From the NCBI RefSeq assembly GCF_000374345.1, contig NZ_KB893980.1, forward strand, positions 38,535 to 97,596: DNA of 59,062 bases, in the 5' to 3' direction. The translations under genes were made by a program, and so were the position numbers. The notes beneath the pieces are model-generated. The model worked only from the letters and a program-made list of their open reading frames with translations, did not search any database and had not been told where the DNA came from. The first letter of the stretch is position 1. Each line of letters opens with the position of its first letter. Shown here piece by piece: positions 38,065-46,116 of the stretch. The DNA is from Heyndrickxia acidiproducens DSM 23148. GTDB taxonomy: Bacteria; Bacillota; Bacilli; Bacillales; Bacillaceae_C.

Positions 38065-38514
38065 TTGGAAAACGGGAATTACACACCACCAGTATACGGA
38101 TATCCTTATTACCGGCAGACGGCACAGCCGTACTACGGGAGCTATTATCCGCAGCAGTATCAAGTGCCGATGGGACCGCAAACCCAAGCCGCGCCTTCGC
38201 AAAATCTGCCCGGGCAGCTGCCGCTTGAACAATCTTATATAGAGAATATCCTGCGGCTGAATAAAGGAAAATTAGTTTCCATTCATGCCACTTTTGAAAA
38301 CAACCGGGAGTGGAATGCGAAAGTTTTTAACGGCATTATTGAAGCGGCAGGGCGGGACCACGTAATCCTGAGCGATCCCCAGACAGGCCAGCGCTTCTTA
38401 ATTCCAATGGTATATGTTGATTATGTTACATTCTCAGAAGAAATTGAGTATGAGTATCCATTTGGCGCACCGCAAGCCGGCCAGCAGCTGGCTACCTATT
38501 CTCCGCGGGAATAA
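38065..38514 (+). CDS. gerQ: Spore coat protein GerQ
   Basis: GerQ (149 aa) is a coat protein needed for placing the cortex-lytic enzyme CwlJ in the spore and is crosslinked by transglutaminase. The N-terminal half (about 1-52) is rich in Tyr, Pro and Gln; the C-terminal part is conserved (PLEQSYIENILRLNKGK, RDHVILSDPQTGQRFLIP). The start is TTG at 38065 after AAGGAGGGAATCAA. A sigma-E promoter and its own terminator make it a separate sporulation unit between hemQ and ywdK. Confidence 0.95.
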   Translation: MENGNYTPPVYGYPYYRQTAQPYYGSYYPQQYQVPMGPQTQAAPSQNLPGQLPLEQSYIENILRLNKGKLVSIHATFENNREWNAKVFNGIIEAAGRDHVILSDPQTGQRFLIPMVYVDYVTFSEEIEYEYPFGAPQAGQQLATYSPRE

Positions 38515-38523
38515 ATACTTACG

Positions 38524-38557
38524 AAAAAACAGCTCCGCAAATAAGAGCTGTTTTTTT
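38524..38557 (+). terminator. gerQ terminator
   Basis: Arms AAAACAGCTC and GAGCTGTTTT with a nine-base loop and a long T-run follow gerQ. The A-run on the left may let it serve ywdK too. Confidence 0.9.
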
Positions 38558-38579
38558 CATGGAATTGAATTTGCTTTTA

Positions 38580-38951
38580 CTACATCCATTTCACAGCTGC
38601 TGTCCCGAGCAGGACCCAGGCAGCCAGAAAAGCGACGCCTCCAATTGGTGTAATGGCCCCCAATACACTTATTTTGGTTAAACATAAAATATACAAACTT
38701 CCTGAAAACAGGATGATGCCAATAAACATCAGCCATCCGGACCAGTTTAGCAGCGCAGAAGTTTTTATGCTTCCCGAGATGATGCCGATTACAATTAATC
38801 CTAAGGCATGGTACATCTCATAACGTACGCCCGTTTCCCAAATATCCAGGTACTTCTGTTCCATTTTCCCCTGCAGCCCATGGGCGCCAAATGCCCCCAA
38901 GGCTACTGACAAAAACGCATGAATTACGCCAAGCAAAACAAATAATTTCAT
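38580..38951 (-). CDS. DUF423 membrane protein (YwdK)
   Basis: This 123-aa protein has four membrane helices and the family signature AFGAHGLQ near residue 25 and LGAITPIGG in the last loop. Its function is unknown. Starts at GTG 38960 and ATG 38954 are also in frame; I chose 38951 (MKLFVLLG), which agrees with B. subtilis YwdK. It follows ywdI in the conserved ung-ywdI-ywdK order. Confidence 0.9.
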   Translation of the reverse strand: MKLFVLLGVIHAFLSVALGAFGAHGLQGKMEQKYLDIWETGVRYEMYHALGLIVIGIISGSIKTSALLNWSGWLMFIGIILFSGSLYILCLTKISVLGAITPIGGVAFLAAWVLLGTAAVKWM

Positions 38952-39014
38952 CATCAACACCCCAATAAAAACCTAAAAATTTTTCCTGCTGTCTTTATTC
39001 TATGAGAAACAGGT

Positions 39015-39287
39015 TTAGAAATCAAAAATAGAATCCCCGTTTGCGCCATCATCCATCTTTAACGGCCTGCTTTTGATTTCCGGCACACTCGGTATGGCTT
39101 GTGGCACAGCGATCTGCCCGGCTGGTTTCGTATCTGGCTGTTTCGTTTCATTGGTTTCAAGCAGGATCTCACATAAAGCTTTTATGGCATAAACATGCTC
39201 CCGTTTTTGCGGTTCCGAACCGGACTGTTTCGCCTTCATCAGTTCCTCTTCGATTTTGTCTAAGACCATTCCCATTGTGATCGCCAT
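39015..39287 (-). CDS. YwdI family (DUF5327-like) protein
   Basis: This 90-aa protein starts MAITMGMVLDKIEEELMKAK with an amphipathic helix, contains HVYAIKALCEILL, then a Pro/Lys-rich linker, and ends DSIFDF. The acidic/aromatic end tail is conserved in this small Bacillus family of unknown role. The start at 39287 follows GAGGTGTG. It lies between ung and ywdK on the same strand; the ung terminator precedes it. Confidence 0.82.
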   Translation of the reverse strand: MAITMGMVLDKIEEELMKAKQSGSEPQKREHVYAIKALCEILLETNETKQPDTKPAGQIAVPQAIPSVPEIKSRPLKMDDGANGDSIFDF

Positions 39288-39369
39288 TGTCACACCTCAA
39301 TTGCTTATTTGCTGTACTCATGAATATTTTAGCATACCTGCTTGCAAAACCTTTCATTTGCAGTACACC

Positions 39370-39409
39370 AAAAACCGACAAAGTTCCACGTGGAACATTG
39401 TCGGTTTTT
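39370..39409. terminator. 40-bp palindrome after ung, with parS-like centre
   Basis: Nineteen of twenty base pairs match across the centre at 39389/39390. Outer arms AAAAACCGACAA and TTGTCGGTTTTT make an intrinsic terminator in both directions. The inner 14-mer GTTCCACGTGGAAC (39383-39396) is a perfect palindrome and, with flanks, matches the Bacillus ParB site TGTTCCACGTGAAACA at 14 of 16 positions. It lies between the ung stop codon and ywdI. Confidence 0.75.
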
Positions 39410-39445
39410 GTGATTTCAGTGTGGCTTTTCTTTTTCTATGTCTAT

Positions 39446-40123
39446 TCATTGATCCGGAATTTGCCATTGGATCTCTTCTTCCCCTATTGATTTCAAAATT
39501 TTGTTTACTTTGGAGAATGGACGGCTTCCGAAAAATCCGCGGTTTGCGGATAACGGGCTGGGGTGGGCTGCAGTCAATACATAATGTTTGTTTGTATCAA
39601 TCAACTCCCGCTTGCTTTGTGCCGGCCTTCCCCATAAAAGAAAAATAACAGGGGTATCTTTCCTGTTGATTTTTTTGATCACTTCATCGGTAAAGATTTC
39701 CCAGCCTTTACCGCGATGGGAATGGGCTTCCCCCTCCCTGACAGTGAGCACCGTATTTAACAGCATAACCCCTTGCTGCGCCCAGCTGACGAGGCTGCCG
39801 TGATTCGGAATTTTGCAGCCTAAGTCATCATGGAGTTCTTTGAATATGTTCCGCAGTGACGGCGGAACATCGATCCCGGGTTTGACCGAAAAACTCAAAC
39901 CCTGTGCCTGGTTTGGGCCATGATAAGGATCCTGCCCAAGCAAGACGACTTTGACATCGCGAAAAGCAGTATAATGGAAGGCATTAAAAATGTCATACAT
40001 ATCGGGGTGAATGCGTTTTGTTGCATATTCCCGTTTCAGAAATTCCCTCAATTTTAAATAATACGGTTTTTGAAGTTCTTCTTCCAAGAGCGGGCCCCAA
40101 TCATTGTGAAAGATAGGTTTCAT
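39446..40123 (-). CDS. ung: Uracil-DNA glycosylase
   Basis: Ung (225 aa) removes uracil from DNA in base excision repair. The water-activating loop [13 protein letters not shown] (about 63-75) and the minor-groove loop HPSPLS (about 186) are intact. The start at 40123 (MKPIFHNDW) follows GAAAGGAAA; the frame is open 15 codons further up. It lies before ywdI and ywdK as in B. subtilis. Confidence 0.96.
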   Translation of the reverse strand: MKPIFHNDWGPLLEEELQKPYYLKLREFLKREYATKRIHPDMYDIFNAFHYTAFRDVKVVLLGQDPYHGPNQAQGLSFSVKPGIDVPPSLRNIFKELHDDLGCKIPNHGSLVSWAQQGVMLLNTVLTVREGEAHSHRGKGWEIFTDEVIKKINRKDTPVIFLLWGRPAQSKRELIDTNKHYVLTAAHPSPLSANRGFFGSRPFSKVNKILKSIGEEEIQWQIPDQ

Positions 40124-40205
40124 TTTCCTTTCAGCCCCTTTCCATACTACCATTCTATCAGTTTTCACATACAGGTGCAGAAAAACAATAGATCCGTTTC
40201 CTTTT

Positions 40206-40231
40206 GTTTAAGGGCCGGCGGAAGCGGATAT
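40206..40231 (+). promoter_or_regulatory. Sigma-B type promoter of general stress gene
   Basis: GTTTAA (40206-40211), a 14-bp spacer and GGATAT (40226-40231) match the sigma-B consensus GTTTAA/GGGWAT except for one base. It lies 68 bp before the start codon of a gene in a stress-protein family. Confidence 0.65.
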
Positions 40232-40298
40232 ATAGTACACAAGAAGCCGCAACCGTTTTGCGGGATTGCGGCCAATCTCACACAGGGGAGGATTGTTC

Positions 40299-40655
40299 AT
40301 GTATAAAGTAGAAGTCGTCCAAAACGGGCTTGAAGCCGCGAATCTTGTGAATGAATTTGAAAGTGAAGGATTTGCAAAAGATGACATTTACATTTTTGCA
40401 CACGATAAAAACCGTTCAAAGGATTTAACTGACGCCACCGAAACTGGAAAAGTAGGCTTGGATGAACAAGGAGTGGTGAATGCAATTGGAAATGTCTTCA
40501 GAGAACGCGGGGATGAACTGAGAACAAAATTGAATGCACTCGGCCTCACGGATATGGAGGCAGAGCAATACGAAAAAGTACTGGACCAGGGGCGTGTCGT
40601 TGTCATTGCTGCCAGCAATAAAGAAGATCCTGGGGAAATCGAGCATTTAATATAA
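40299..40655 (+). CDS. General stress protein 17M-like (YflT family)
   Basis: This 118-aa protein fits the GSP17M/YflT family: a ferredoxin-like alpha/beta domain starting MYKVEVVQNGLEAANLVNEF, with DDIYIFAHDKNR in the middle and GRVVVIA near the end. Members are sigma-B-dependent stress proteins without known activity. The start at 40299 follows GGGAGGATT. A sigma-B type promoter upstream agrees with the family assignment. Confidence 0.85.
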   Translation: MYKVEVVQNGLEAANLVNEFESEGFAKDDIYIFAHDKNRSKDLTDATETGKVGLDEQGVVNAIGNVFRERGDELRTKLNALGLTDMEAEQYEKVLDQGRVVVIAASNKEDPGEIEHLI

Positions 40656-40675
40656 TAGACGGATATAAAGCTCGG

Positions 40676-40707
40676 GGCGGCTGGCTGCTTGGCCGGCCCA
40701 TTTTTTA
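40676..40707 (+). terminator. Terminator after general stress gene
   Basis: A G/C-rich hairpin (GGGCGGC and GCCGGCCC with a bulge) is followed by ATTTTTTA. Confidence 0.7.
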
Positions 40708-40764
40708 TGCTCAACTATGGGGACGGGTGAAAATACATAGGTCTTATCTCCATTATTTGTTTTT

Positions 40765-40794
40765 TTGATAGGGGTGTTATATGCTAAAGATAAT
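40765..40794 (+). promoter_or_regulatory. Sigma-A promoter of pdxK
   Basis: TTGATA (40765-40770), an 18-bp spacer and GATAAT (40789-40794), 43 bp before the start codon. Confidence 0.6.
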
Positions 40795-40836
40795 GTGATT
40801 TTACTATATACAGCGTTTTTAAGGAGATGTGTGCTG

Positions 40837-41655
40837 ATGGGTTTACAGAAGACTTTTACATTGGCCGGTTCTGATTCCAGCGGCGGAGCAGGACTGCAGG
40901 CGGATTTAAAGACATTTCAGGAGCTCGGGGTTTATGGCATGTCCGCGATTACTTCTATTGTTGCGATGGATCCTAAAAACGGATGGCATCATCAAGTGTT
41001 TCCGATTGATGTAAAGATTGTAGAAAAGCAATTGGAAACCATCCTTTCTGTCGGCATTGATGCCATGAAAACCGGCATGCTCGGCTCTGTTGATATTATT
41101 GAACTCGCAGCCCGCAAAATAGATGAATACCATTTAGATAAAGTTGTGATTGATCCTGTCATGGTATGTAAAGGCGAAGATGAAGTGCTGCAGCCTGAAA
41201 ATACAGATGCGATGCGCGAATTGCTTTTGCCGCGTGCAACCATCACTACTCCAAATTTATTTGAAGCATGGCAGCTCGCAAAAACCGGACCGATCAAAAC
41301 GGTTGATGATATGAAAGAAGCTGCAATAAAAATCCATGACCTGGGTGCGAAAAATGTTGTCATCAAAGGCGGAAAAGGGCTGGAAACAGAAAATGCCGTC
41401 GATTTGTTCTATGATGGCGAAGAATTTGAAGTCCTTCAGTTCCCGAAAGTGAGCACAACCTACAATCATGGCGCAGGCTGCACATTTGCAGCAGCGATTA
41501 CCGCTGAACTCGCCAAAGGCAATACCGTTTCAGGTGCTGTAAAAGTTGCAAAAGAATTCGTCCATATCGCAATCGAACACGGTTTTAAATTAAACGAATA
41601 TGTAGGGCCTGTGATGCATGGCGCCTATACACGTTTTTCACCATCCACAAAATAA
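40837..41655 (+). CDS. pdxK: Pyridoxine/pyridoxal kinase, ThiD-like
   Basis: This 272-aa ribokinase-family enzyme phosphorylates vitamin B6 forms. It begins GLQKTFTLAGSDSSGGAGLQ, and the anion hole and active site lie in NHGAGCTFAAAI. The ThiD-like fold with the GAGC cysteine is the type represented by B. subtilis PdxK (YwdB), which also has HMP kinase activity, so ThiD function cannot be excluded. ATG 40837 follows AAGGAGATGTG. It is monocistronic with its own promoter and terminator, and no thi-box is present. Confidence 0.92.
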   Translation: MGLQKTFTLAGSDSSGGAGLQADLKTFQELGVYGMSAITSIVAMDPKNGWHHQVFPIDVKIVEKQLETILSVGIDAMKTGMLGSVDIIELAARKIDEYHLDKVVIDPVMVCKGEDEVLQPENTDAMRELLLPRATITTPNLFEAWQLAKTGPIKTVDDMKEAAIKIHDLGAKNVVIKGGKGLETENAVDLFYDGEEFEVLQFPKVSTTYNHGAGCTFAAAITAELAKGNTVSGAVKVAKEFVHIAIEHGFKLNEYVGPVMHGAYTRFSPSTK

Positions 41656-41667
41656 GATTTAATGAGC

Positions 41668-41699
41668 ATGAGCGGGGCCCTGTCCCCGCTCATTTTTTA
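41668..41699 (+). terminator. pdxK terminator
   Basis: ATGAGCGGGG and CCCCGCTCAT pair over ten bases with a six-base loop and are followed by TTTTTT. Confidence 0.92.
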
Positions 41700-41713
41700 T
41701 CCGGAGCTTAAAA

Positions 41714-41741
41714 TTGATCGGTGCAGGTAATTTGTTATAAT
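41714..41741 (+). promoter_or_regulatory. Sigma-A promoter of yojF-bshB2
   Basis: TTGATC (41714-41719), 16 bp and an extended TGTTATAAT with -10 at 41736-41741. The leader is about 80 nt. Confidence 0.75.
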
Positions 41742-41828
41742 GTTTAGAATGGAGTATTTTCACTGTGCAAGCCGCCCATCCAATCCATGGGCCAAAAAGA
41801 ACCGTATAGTAAAAAAAGGAGGAAAACG

Positions 41829-42176
41829 ATGGAACCGATACGTACATCCGATGTGCAGCAGCTGTTGAATGCATATGCAAACCAGCCGCTTTATATCCAC
41901 TTAGAAACCACAAACGGCGCCTACGCTTCACATGTCGACGAGTCTTTTTTCTCTGCCGGGGCCTATATCCGCAATGCAAAAATTTCATATGAGCATGGAA
42001 AAATTGCCGGCAGCGGCCCTTACCGGATCGGCTTAAAAATGAATATCGGCTGGATTTACGCAGAAGGACTGACCCATTTTGAAAAAGATGAATTTGACCG
42101 GCTGCTGTTTGCCGGACACGGATCCGACGGAAAGCTCGCTGTAGCCCTTGAACTGAGCAGTACGCCATTTGAGTAA
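41829..42176 (+). CDS. YojF family protein (DUF1806)
   Basis: This 115-aa protein begins MEPIRTSDVQQLLNAYANQP and belongs to the DUF1806/YojF family of small beta-rich proteins. In B. subtilis yojF lies next to yojG (bshB2), and the same pairing is seen here: its stop lies 13 bases before bshB2. A helper role for the deacetylase is plausible but unproven. The start at 41829 follows AAGGAGGAAAACG. Confidence 0.88.
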   Translation: MEPIRTSDVQQLLNAYANQPLYIHLETTNGAYASHVDESFFSAGAYIRNAKISYEHGKIAGSGPYRIGLKMNIGWIYAEGLTHFEKDEFDRLLFAGHGSDGKLAVALELSSTPFE

Positions 42177-42189
42177 GGAGATGAGAAAA

Positions 42190-42873
42190 ATGGAAAAAGA
42201 ACGCCATGTACTGGTGATTTTCCCCCATCCGGATGATGAAGCATTCGGTGTATCCGGAACCATTGCGACCCATGTCAATCATGGTACGCCGGTGACTTAT
42301 GCCTGCCTGACATTGGGAGAAATGGCCAGAAATTTGGGGAATCCCCCGTTTGCCACCAGGGAATCCCTTCCCCACATTCGCAAAAAAGAACTGCAAAAAG
42401 CTGCGGAAGTCATGGGGATCCAGGATTTACGCATGATGGGCCTGCGCGATAAAACCGTGGAATTTGAAGATGATGAGAAACTCGCGAAAATGGTGCTGGA
42501 TCTCGTTCATGAACTGAATCCGTCACTTGTGATTACATTTTATCCAGGCTATTCCGTACACCCTGACCATGAAGCAACAGGACGGGCGGTGGTACGCGCA
42601 TTGCGGCAGATCCCGGCAGATAAACGCCCGAAACTGCACTGTGTTGCTTTTTCCAACAATCATGAGGAAGAAATCGGCAAGCCGGACGTGAGGAATGATG
42701 TCAGCGGCGCAGCCCGGCAAAAAATCGGGGCCATGAAAGCCCATCACTCGCAAACCGGCTGGATGATGGGAGAGCGGGAAGAAAAAATGCGGCAAAAAGA
42801 CCCCGAAACCCTCCGCTGGCTGCAGTACGAATATTTCTGGACCTATGACTGGGACAACGACAAAGTGCAATAG
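42190..42873 (+). CDS. bshB2: Bacillithiol biosynthesis deacetylase BshB2
   Basis: This 227-aa LmbE-like zinc enzyme removes the acetyl group from GlcNAc-malate in bacillithiol synthesis, and some members act on bacillithiol conjugates. The zinc-binding PHPDDEAFG (residues 12-20) and HPDHEATG motifs are intact. The start at 42190 follows AAGGAGATGAG, which lies at the end of yojF. It is the B. subtilis YojG type (BshB2), not BshB1. Confidence 0.93.
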   Translation: MEKERHVLVIFPHPDDEAFGVSGTIATHVNHGTPVTYACLTLGEMARNLGNPPFATRESLPHIRKKELQKAAEVMGIQDLRMMGLRDKTVEFEDDEKLAKMVLDLVHELNPSLVITFYPGYSVHPDHEATGRAVVRALRQIPADKRPKLHCVAFSNNHEEEIGKPDVRNDVSGAARQKIGAMKAHHSQTGWMMGEREEKMRQKDPETLRWLQYEYFWTYDWDNDKVQ

Positions 42874-42913
42874 AAAAAAGCATCTGCAGCTACCGGAGCG
42901 CAGATGCTTTTTT
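42874..42913. terminator. Bidirectional terminator between bshB2 and HAD gene
   Basis: A perfect 14-bp stem AAAAAAGCATCTGC/GCAGATGCTTTTTT with a 12-base loop between converging genes. Confidence 0.92.
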
Positions 42914-43779
42914 CATGCCATTTCAAGTACGTGATGTATGGCTTTTGCAACCCCGTCTTCGTCATTTCTGGCCGTACGGTGGCGGCACAAAGCGAGCACT
43001 TCTTTATCAGCATTCCCCATTGCAAAAGGGTAGCCCGCTCTTTCCAGCATTGAAATATCGTTCAAATTATCCCCGATTGCCATTGTTTGCTCCATAGAAA
43101 ACCCGTGCGCTTTCACATATTGCTCTAAAACAAGCCCTTTCTGCGCCTGCTCGTGGTTGATTTCTATATTCCGATAACCTGAGGATGTCACTTTAATATC
43201 CGGAATTTTGGTCTCCATTTCCTTTCCAATTTTTCTTAATCCTGTTTCGTCCTTGTGAAAGGCGAGCACTTTGTAAAAAACGACGGAAGGATCATGAAAA
43301 ATATCGCGGGTGTCATGCATGCTATGAATATAACGCCGGATCCCGCGTTCTTGAATATACCTGCGAATTTCCTCATACGGGATTTCGGGATTCGCAGAAT
43401 GGAATAAGTCAACAAGCATTTCCATATTCTTTTCATAGTCTTCCGTAAAGGTGCCTTTATTGGTGAAAAACTCATAATAAATACCCAGATCATCAAACAT
43501 GCTTGCAACTTGAGAAGTGGTTTTTGCGCTTAATAAATTGGTGGCAATTATTTCTCCCTCTTTGTTCCTGACTTCAGCCCCGTTCAGGCCGATGATCGTG
43601 CACCGGATGCCGACCGGATCCAGAGCCGACCGTGCTTCTTCATAAGAACGCCCGGTGGCAATCACAAATTTAACACCTTTTTCCTGTGCCATTTTAATCG
43701 CCGCAGCGTTTGCCGGGCTGACTTCCTGCTTTGAGTTTAAAAGTGTTCCATCCATATCTGATGCGATGCATTGAATCAT
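42913..43779 (-). CDS. Cof-type HAD family sugar/nucleotide phosphatase
   Basis: This 288-aa hydrolase has the nucleophile motif DMDGTLLNSK (about 8-17), motif II FVIATGR, the lysine in the IEINHEQAQKG stretch and motif IV GDNLNDISML. The large insert cap between motifs II and III identifies the Cof subfamily, which dephosphorylates sugar phosphates or flavin/pyridoxal cofactors. The substrate cannot be read. Its ATG overlaps the recQ stop (43776-43779), so it is translationally coupled to recQ. Confidence 0.9.
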   Translation of the reverse strand: MIQCIASDMDGTLLNSKQEVSPANAAAIKMAQEKGVKFVIATGRSYEEARSALDPVGIRCTIIGLNGAEVRNKEGEIIATNLLSAKTTSQVASMFDDLGIYYEFFTNKGTFTEDYEKNMEMLVDLFHSANPEIPYEEIRRYIQERGIRRYIHSMHDTRDIFHDPSVVFYKVLAFHKDETGLRKIGKEMETKIPDIKVTSSGYRNIEINHEQAQKGLVLEQYVKAHGFSMEQTMAIGDNLNDISMLERAGYPFAMGNADKEVLALCRHRTARNDEDGVAKAIHHVLEMA

Positions 43780-45974
43780 GTTGCTTTCCCTCCCATTATA
43801 TAAGTTGCCTGTGTTTGTTTATCTGCCGAATCGACATCCTGCTGCTGTTTGCGCTCCTGTAAAAAGGCGCGAATCATGAAATAGCTGATCTCATCGGGCA
43901 GGAGTTCCTTGATCGGCGTTAAGCGTTCAGAACCAGCCTGCTCGACAGCATCAGCAATCAGCTGCCGGCAGGATTCCGGAATAAACCGGCTCCAGTCTAC
44001 TGCCATCCCTTCATCTGCACATTTGATGAGATGCGTTTCAATCGTTCTCTCCGTCATGCCGCGGCCGGATGCAATTTCTGCGATGGAATGGCCTTCTTGC
44101 AGCATTTGGTAGGAGATGTGATGGCTTTTCTCTTTCCCGGCCGAACGCGGAACAGGGTCCGGAACGGCAGCCGTTTCAGCTGGTACAGATTCTATCCCCT
44201 GCTCATTCATATAATCCTGAATCTCTTGTAAAAATATTTTCCCGTATTGTTCAAGTTTACGCCGTCCGACACCTTTCACCCGCAAAAATGCTTCGGTTGT
44301 GGCCGGCAAGAGCGCGCACATTTCTTTCAGTGACTGGTCGGAAAATACAATATACGGCGGAATCTTTTCGCGGTCAGCGATTTCTTTGCGGATTGCCCGG
44401 AGCCGTTCAAATAAAAGATTATCCTCGGCAATTTGTTTTGCTTTTATTTTTTCTTTCCTGAAAACCTGTTCCTCGGAACGCAGCACACGGACAGCTTTAC
44501 GGGTTAAAAACAATACCGGGTATGTACCGTCTGCCGGCCGTAAATAACCTTCCGCTGTCAAAAAATCTATTAATTCGTTCACATCCTTCTGCGTCTTATC
44601 TTTCATGATGCCATAAGTGGACAGCTTATGGAACCCGAACTGGGCGATTTTTTTATCGCTTGAGCCGGTCAGTACTTTTGTAATAAATGTTTTCCCGAAG
44701 CGTTCGTTCATCCTTTTTATACATGAAAAAACCATTTGTGCTTCCTTTGTGACATCTACTTTTTCACGGTCATCAAGGCAATTGCCGCACATCCCGCACG
44801 GCGCAGCATCCGCCTCTCCGAAATACTTTAATATATATTGCTGGAAACAACCTTCAGTATGACAGTAATCGATCATTTTTCTTAACTTCGCATATTCCTG
44901 GTCTTTTCTTTCCTGATTGCTGGACTGGTCAATCAGAAACTTTTGAATATGGATGTCTTGGGCTGAAAACAAAAGGATGCAGTCACTTTCCTCACCGTCA
45001 CGCCCTGCTCTTCCTGCTTCCTGGTAATAAGCCTCCATATTTTTCGGGATATTAAAATGGATCACATACCTCACATTGCTTTTATCAATCCCCATCCCGA
45101 ATGCAGACGTGGCCACCATCACGGCAATGTCATCGTACAAAAACCGGTCCTGGAAGTCATTGCGCTGCTTTTCGCTCATTCCGGCATGATATTTGCCGGC
45201 GCGGATTCCTTTGCGGTTGAGAAAATCGTAAATGCGCTCGACTTCTTTTCTTGTTGACGCATAAATAATACCTGACTGATTGCGGTTTTTTTCGATATAA
45301 TCGTAAATAAAAGCGTCCTTGTCCTGGCCCTTGACGACTTGAAAATGCAGGTTATCACGGGCAAAACCAGTCACAACGCAAGACTGCCCGGGAATATCCA
45401 AAAGCTGGCAAATATCGTCTTTAACCTGCGGCGTGGCTGTCGCGGTTAGTGCAAGCGTAATGGGTTTCGGCTGAAATTGATGGATTAGTTTTTGGATCAA
45501 CAGATAACTTGGGCGGAAATCGTGGCCCCATTGCGAGATACAGTGCGCCTCATCAATAGCAATGAGAGAGACATTGATTTGCTTCAGAAGAAAAATAAAT
45601 GAGGAGGACTCCAGCCGTTCCGGAGCGATATAAATTAATTTGTACTTACCGGAAGATGCATCTGCCAGCCTTTTATCTATTTCAGCGCCGTGAAGCGAAC
45701 TGTTGATATATGTTGCTGATATGCCAATATTGTCGAGGGTATCCACCTGGTCTTTCATTAGAGAAATCAGCGGGGAAACGACCAATGTTACGCCCGGCAG
45801 CAGCATCGCCGGTATCTGGTAGCAGATCGATTTTCCGCCCCCGGTCGGCATAATGCCCAGCGTGTCCCGGCGGTTCATGATTTGTTCAATGATCGCGGCC
45901 TGCCCCTTTCGGAATTCCTGGTAACCGTAGTATTGCTGCAACACTTTCCTTGCCTCTTCCAACACAGTCAACAA
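43776..45974 (-). CDS. recQ: ATP-dependent DNA helicase RecQ with C-terminal HTH domain
   Basis: This 732-aa superfamily 2 helicase unwinds DNA 3' to 5' in recombination and repair. Domains in order are the helicase core (about 1-340; MPTGGGKSICYQ, AIDEAHCISQWGHDFRPSY, GRAGRDGEES), zinc-binding (CHTEGCFQQY, CGMCGNC), RQC, HRDC (about 520-600) and a C-terminal HTH_40-type domain (about 630-720, HSIAEIASGRGMTERTIETH). It is longer than B. subtilis RecQ (591 aa) because of that domain. The start is TTG at 45974 after GAGGAAAGGA; another TTG follows directly. An extended -10 TATAAT lies at 46007-46012 on the minus strand. Confidence 0.94.
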   Translation of the reverse strand: MLTVLEEARKVLQQYYGYQEFRKGQAAIIEQIMNRRDTLGIMPTGGGKSICYQIPAMLLPGVTLVVSPLISLMKDQVDTLDNIGISATYINSSLHGAEIDKRLADASSGKYKLIYIAPERLESSSFIFLLKQINVSLIAIDEAHCISQWGHDFRPSYLLIQKLIHQFQPKPITLALTATATPQVKDDICQLLDIPGQSCVVTGFARDNLHFQVVKGQDKDAFIYDYIEKNRNQSGIIYASTRKEVERIYDFLNRKGIRAGKYHAGMSEKQRNDFQDRFLYDDIAVMVATSAFGMGIDKSNVRYVIHFNIPKNMEAYYQEAGRAGRDGEESDCILLFSAQDIHIQKFLIDQSSNQERKDQEYAKLRKMIDYCHTEGCFQQYILKYFGEADAAPCGMCGNCLDDREKVDVTKEAQMVFSCIKRMNERFGKTFITKVLTGSSDKKIAQFGFHKLSTYGIMKDKTQKDVNELIDFLTAEGYLRPADGTYPVLFLTRKAVRVLRSEEQVFRKEKIKAKQIAEDNLLFERLRAIRKEIADREKIPPYIVFSDQSLKEMCALLPATTEAFLRVKGVGRRKLEQYGKIFLQEIQDYMNEQGIESVPAETAAVPDPVPRSAGKEKSHHISYQMLQEGHSIAEIASGRGMTERTIETHLIKCADEGMAVDWSRFIPESCRQLIADAVEQAGSERLTPIKELLPDEISYFMIRAFLQERKQQQDVDSADKQTQATYIMGGKAT

Positions 45975-46116
45975 TACCCATCCTTTCCTCAGTAAGCGTT
46001 ATCCCCATTATAACAAACGGGGAAAGGATTCGCATAGATCTGGCTGGAAAATCCAAATACGGATGGGGAATCCGCCATCTTCCGGCGTTTTCCCCGGTCC
46101 TCTTGTCCGGTTTCCT

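Noticed and set aside
41659..42396. 245-codon open frame antisense to yojF/bshB2
   Set aside because: It crosses two strongly supported genes on the other strand and has low-complexity His/Arg-rich sequence typical of shadow frames.
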